In this document: one piece after another, positions 60,525 to 64,000 of the stretch | Layout of the letters: the number at the start of each line of letters is the position of its first letter | Position numbering within the stretch: the first letter of the stretch is position 1 | Assembly (NCBI GenBank): GCA_022647615.1 | Contig: JALCKZ010000001.1 | Coordinates: 1,786,178-1,850,177, forward strand | DNA from: Bacteroidales bacterium | GTDB taxonomy: Bacteria > Bacteroidota > Bacteroidia > Bacteroidales > UBA932 | DNA: 64,000 bases | Direction: 5' to 3' | Notes under the pieces: generated by a model | Seen by the model: the letters and a program-made list of their open reading frames with translations, nothing else | Told to the model about the DNA's origin: nothing | The model's database searches: none | Translations under genes and position numbers: made by a program

Positions 60525-61324
60525 ATGAGTAACAAACACACTTGTACTACCGCATCACTATTAAAAAGGCCAATTCCTGATAGCCTATTATCTTTGTATC
60601 TTGACTTTTATCCTGCAATCCGTCGCCATGATAGAATGAAAATGACGAGACGTAAATACTTGGGTACTTGGGTATATATATGCGAAGCCAGCCAACGAGA
60701 TTCAGCGAAACTTTAATCGCGAGATGTTAGAAAAAGCAGAGGCTATCCGTTGCATGCGTGTGATATCCCAAGTTAATGAAAGATTTAACTTTCTTGAAAA
60801 GATCGAGAAGGAAGACGTGAAGAAACAATATCTCACACTCGACGAAGTAAAGCTGCTTTCCAAAACGCCGTGCGACATACTGGTATTGAAGCAGGCTTCG
60901 TTATTTTCTTGTTTGACTGGACTACGTATTAGTGATATTCTCAATATAAAATGGGAAGATTTTGAAATTGCGCCAGACATGGGCTATTGCCATCGCATAC
61001 GAACTCAAAAGACAAAGACCGAGGCAATGCTACCTATAAGCGAGGAGGCATTAGAGCTCTGTGGCGAGAAATCGACAGGCTAAGTATTCAAGGGAATTAA
61101 AGCGCTATCCTTTGAAGAAATGGATCAACGCTGCTGGCATTACAAAGCCTATCACCTTCCATGGATTCCGCCACACCTATGCGACCTTCCAGATAGCTTC
61201 AGGCACGGACATCTACACCGTTTCAAATATGCTGACCCATCGCAATGTATCAACCACGCAGATATATGCCGATCTTGTTAACGAAAAGAAACGAGAGAGA
61301 GTCAACAAGATTTCCTTGAAATAG
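60525..61324 (+). pseudogene. Degraded tyrosine integrase
   Basis: Three out-of-frame remnants of one recombinase: an N-terminal arm piece (IPDSLLSLYLDFYPAIRRHDRMKM), a middle piece with the first catalytic Arg (ASLFSCLTGLRISDILNIKWEDF), and a C-terminal piece with HGFRHTYATFQIA and LTHRNVSTTQIYADL (His-x-x-Arg and the nucleophile Tyr). A TAA and frameshifts separate them and most of the core-binding domain is missing. It resembles CTnDOT-like and related Bacteroidetes integrases. It cannot catalyse integration now. Confidence 0.85.
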
Positions 61325-61529
61325 AATCCATTGACATTGCATTATTCAGGCTTCTTCCTCTAATCAGTGAGCAGTCTGTTTTACTTGTCATATATTCTAT
61401 GATAAAGTCAAAATGAATATTTTCTTGCCAAAACAGCAATTTTTCAGCCTTATCAAGATTCAGATAAAAGAAAAAACATATCTTTGTGGAGAATATCTGT
61501 ATCAAGACACAAATATTTTTCATAAGACT

Positions 61530-62783
61530 ATGTATTTTGAAAGAAAACAATACTTACAGCAGCTAACGTCAGCTGAAGGAAACGGGATGATTAAGATCAT
61601 TACCGGTATTAGACGTTGTGGTAAGTCATACCTACTATTCAACATTTATAAACAGCACCTTCTCTCAAAAGGAGTACCTGCAGACCATATCATAGAGGTA
61701 AACCTAGAGGATAGAAGAAATAAGAGACTTCGCAATCCCGACGAACTTCTGGAACATATTGACTCGAAGATGACAGATTTCGATAGGTATTACATCCTTC
61801 TAGATGAAATACAGTTGGTCCCAGAGTTTGAAGACGTATTGAATTCATATCTGCATATTGAAAATGCGGAAGTGTTTGTGACTGGCTCAAATGCCAAATT
61901 CCTATCAAAGGATGTTATTACAGAATTCCGTGGTCGTGGATGGGAAATTAGGATCCGTCCATTGAGTTTTGCCGAATACTATGACGGAGTCGGTGGGGAG
62001 AAACAGGAAACTCTAGAAAAATATTACTTATATGGAGGGTTACCTGCTGTTGCTCAATTAGAGAAACCAGAAGATAAACAGAAATATCTCAAAGATGTTT
62101 ACGAAACAGTCTATCTCAAAGACGTTTTGCAACGCAATCGTCTTAAAAATGCTGATGGGTTGCGCGAACTTGTTAGAATTTTAGCTTCAACCATGGGTAG
62201 CAGTATGAATGCATTAAGAATCTCAAACACATTCAAATCTGTAAGCAATATTGAGATTGGCACAAACACCATAAGCCGTTATCTCGAGTACCTACAAGAT
62301 TCATTTATTATAAGTGAATCTTTGCGCTATGACGTTAAAGGCAGAAAATACATAGGCACTGAGACTAAATACTATTTTGAGGACCTTGGCATTAGAAATG
62401 CGGTTATTGGCTTCCGACAAATTGAATTTAATCACACGATGGAGAATGTAATTTACAACGAATTGTGTAAGATGGGATACAACGTAGACATTGGACTCGT
62501 TAAAACATTCAGCCGAGATGATACTGGTAAAATCACTCGCAAGAATCTTGAGATAGACTTTGTTGTGAACCGTCACGATCAGCGTTTATATATTCAGTCT
62601 GCCTATCGGATGCCAGATGAAGAGAAACTTGAACAAGAATTGGCATCATTCCGCAACCTGTCGGACGGATTTCGCAAGATCCTCATTGAAGGAGACAGAT
62701 ACATCACTCATTATAACGAGGAAGGAATACTAGTGATGAGTCTATATGACTTCCTTCTAAAAGGTTTAATCGATAACAATTAA
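61530..62783 (+). CDS. AAA ATPase with DUF4143 domain
   Basis: A 417-aa ATPase of the AAA_14/DUF4143 family. Walker A is TGIRRCGKSYLL near residue 26-36, Walker B is YYILLDEIQLVPEF, sensor is VTGSNAKFLS, and the arginine region is RGRGWEIRIRPLSF. The C-terminal DUF4143 (FEDLGIRNAVIGFRQIEFNHTMENVIYNEL, EIDFVVNRHDQRLYIQ) has a PD-(D/E)XK-like look. I start at ATG 61530; the longer frame from 61413 lacks family homology. These proteins are common in Bacteroidetes, often on mobile DNA; no function is established. It sits immediately after the dead integrase and before the OLD-type gene. Confidence 0.82.
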   Translation: MYFERKQYLQQLTSAEGNGMIKIITGIRRCGKSYLLFNIYKQHLLSKGVPADHIIEVNLEDRRNKRLRNPDELLEHIDSKMTDFDRYYILLDEIQLVPEFEDVLNSYLHIENAEVFVTGSNAKFLSKDVITEFRGRGWEIRIRPLSFAEYYDGVGGEKQETLEKYYLYGGLPAVAQLEKPEDKQKYLKDVYETVYLKDVLQRNRLKNADGLRELVRILASTMGSSMNALRISNTFKSVSNIEIGTNTISRYLEYLQDSFIISESLRYDVKGRKYIGTETKYYFEDLGIRNAVIGFRQIEFNHTMENVIYNELCKMGYNVDIGLVKTFSRDDTGKITRKNLEIDFVVNRHDQRLYIQSAYRMPDEEKLEQELASFRNLSDGFRKILIEGDRYITHYNEEGILVMSLYDFLLKGLIDNN

Positions 62784-62796
62784 CGAAACAGTTATA

Positions 62797-63030
62797 ATGA
62801 TGAAAAATTTTATGGACAATGCAATGCGGATTACTTCTATTCTGACAGCTATCTATCAGGAGTACTCTGTCAATATCTACAAAAACATCAACACCGCAAG
62901 GAAGTATGCTGTGGTAGAATTCGAGAAGATTGAGCTCGACTCCTCTTCCCTTCACTCTTCTCGCAAAGCATACACCCCAGAGACAAGGTATGATGCACAG
63001 TATTCAACGATAAATGATTTAATCATATGA
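62797..63030 (+). CDS. Unknown 77-aa protein coupled to the OLD-family gene
   Basis: Not recognised. A helical N-terminus (MKNFMDNAMRITSILTAIYQEYSVNIYKNINTARKYAVVEFEKI) is followed by a Ser-rich linker. Its TGA overlaps the ATG of the next gene as ATGA, so the pair is translationally coupled and likely functions together. It could be a truncated relic of a larger gene because it starts 13 nt after the DUF4143 stop in a mobile region. No toxin or antitoxin family was matched. Confidence 0.5.
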   Translation: MMKNFMDNAMRITSILTAIYQEYSVNIYKNINTARKYAVVEFEKIELDSSSLHSSRKAYTPETRYDAQYSTINDLII

Positions 63031-64000
63031 TATTAAGCAAAGTATATATTGCTGGATTTCGCAACTTCAAAGAGGTCACTGTCAATTTCAATGAACATAG
63101 TTTAATCATTGGAGCAAATGACGTAGGGAAAACAAACTTAATATATGCATTGAGACTTCTACTTGATCGAGGTTTCTCTGATTATGATTTTGAATTGAAA
63201 GAGTCTGATTTCTATGCATATGAAGACACCAAAGCCATTACCATAAAAGCCTTCCTCTCTAACATTACCGAGGATTGTGTTGTTGCAAGGATGAGAGGGA
63301 AACTAAGCGATGATGGGGATTTAGTTTTGCAGTACAAGGCAGAGTTAGATAATGGTAAGGTTAGTTACAAATTCTTTTGTGGCAAAAGCGATACAGAAGA
63401 AGATTTGAAGGAAATTGATAGTCCATATTATCGGAAGTATCTCAATCTGAAGTATATCAGCAGTAGAAGAGAATTTTGGGGGTATATCAATAAAACAAAG
63501 AATGATCTCCTTCTCCAAGCTAAAGGTGATAGAAGTGCAGAGAATGTCGAAATCGATGATAGATTATATGCAGAGATTGAAGAAAAACTTAAGGAGGTTG
63601 ATGATAAGATACCTCAATTGTCGTATGTTAAGAATGCTACCGACCATCTTAACGAAGAGTTGAATAAGCTATCAATACATAACAATGAACAGCAAATTGT
63701 ATTTGATGTAGCATCAACAGATGTTGATAGAGTAATTACGAATGTATCTGTCACATCTAAACATGGAGAGAAAAAAATGCTCATCGGTGGTGAGGGTCGC
63801 ATCAATCAGATCTATCTTTCTCTATGGGCTTCGCAAAATCAGCATACGGATATTTCTAATGAGATATCAATCATTGTAATAGAGGAACCAGAAGCATATC
63901 TACACCCGCATCAGCAAAGAGAGCTTGCAGCATATTTAGGAAGAACCCTACAGGGACAAGTAATCTTAACAAGTCACTCTCCATATGTTGTTAATGAATT
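63027..64000 (+). CDS. OLD-family ATP-dependent endonuclease, N-terminal part (partial)
   Basis: 324 codons are visible and the frame runs off the window edge. Walker A is IIGANDVGKTN at residues 27-37, followed by IYALRLLLDRG, as in OLD/RecF-like SMC ATPases. An aromatic-rich segment (YLNLKYISSRREFWGYINKTKNDLL) and helical arms follow. Walker B is IIVIEEPEAYLHPHQQREL near 283-301 and the H-loop is ILTSHSPYVVNE. Complete members end in a TOPRIM nuclease domain, which is expected to lie beyond base 64000. OLD-family proteins serve in anti-phage systems (Gabija GajA, PARIS AriA, retron-associated), but the type cannot be set without the C-terminus and the next genes. Confidence 0.85.
   Translation, partial: MILSKVYIAGFRNFKEVTVNFNEHSLIIGANDVGKTNLIYALRLLLDRGFSDYDFELKESDFYAYEDTKAITIKAFLSNITEDCVVARMRGKLSDDGDLVLQYKAELDNGKVSYKFFCGKSDTEEDLKEIDSPYYRKYLNLKYISSRREFWGYINKTKNDLLLQAKGDRSAENVEIDDRLYAEIEEKLKEVDDKIPQLSYVKNATDHLNEELNKLSIHNNEQQIVFDVASTDVDRVITNVSVTSKHGEKKMLIGGEGRINQIYLSLWASQNQHTDISNEISIIVIEEPEAYLHPHQQRELAAYLGRTLQGQVILTSHSPYVVNE

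Noticed and set aside
63027..64000. Definite assignment to Gabija (GajA)
   Set aside because: The TOPRIM end and a following UvrD-like helicase are outside the window, and a small coupled protein upstream is not part of Gabija.

Overview
The window is about 64 kb of moderately AT-rich chromosome from a member of the Bacteroidetes, most likely the order Bacteroidales. The evidence is the gene families: NagB fused to a LmbE-like deacetylase, the TamL-type outer-membrane assembly lipoprotein, a TonB-dependent receptor with a carboxypeptidase-regulatory plug extension, PorT-like barrels, DUF3467, and a CTnDOT-style integrase with its HTH partner. Promoters also fit: many genes are preceded by the Bacteroidetes -7 box TAnnTTTG, often only 4-9 nt before the ATG. 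I cannot name the genus.

Region 1 (1-29 kb) is housekeeping. It holds a purine nucleoside phosphorylase tail, a HAD phosphatase, an MBL hydrolase, pckA and recQ. A long leftward run follows: DUF3467, etfB, etfA, acyl-CoA dehydrogenase, kdsC, maf. Divergent from it are valS, a Ca2+ P-type ATPase, a thioesterase, tatA, tatC and an ABC-F protein. A leftward sensory/transport group then comprises a response regulator, a PhoR-like kinase, a TonB receptor and a beta-helix lipoprotein. TrmH and an arginine-decarboxylase-family enzyme end the region.

Region 2 (29-45 kb) is mostly cell envelope. It contains tamL split by a frameshift, a CBM9-like protein, nagB, kdsA, rarA and an exported nitroreductase. 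A regulator, Ser/Thr kinase and pseudokinase form an operon in which both kinase-like proteins end in a SUMF1 (C-lectin) domain. Three tandem outer-membrane barrel paralogues and a membrane protein follow. A 630-bp gap before the barrels may encode a small RNA. A 670-bp gap after them holds a GC-rich array of hairpins.

Region 3 (45-52.5 kb) is accessory. It has a coupled pair of DUF262 proteins (one with a DUF1524/HNH nuclease end) that looks like a GmrSD-like defence system. A small rightward cluster follows, including an orphan FtsZ C-terminal-domain protein with no GTPase domain, an unknown 161-aa protein and a WYL regulator.

Region 4 (52.5-59.2 kb) holds a carboxypeptidase-regulatory-domain protein flanked by related repeat elements, a frameshifted GT39 glycosyltransferase, rlmD and mnmE.

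Region 5 (59.2-64 kb) begins exactly at the 3' end of mnmE and is a decayed mobile element: a broken Cys-rich HTH gene and a broken tyrosine integrase. A DUF4143 ATPase, a 77-aa protein and the start of an OLD-family ATP-dependent nuclease follow.

The strongest unexplained signal spans the window. The 9-mer CTGTCGGGA (26 copies read by eye) and its variant CTATCGGGA (8 copies) occur on both strands in genes and gaps. Roughly one copy in total would be expected by chance. None was seen in the DUF262 operon or in the mobile segment.
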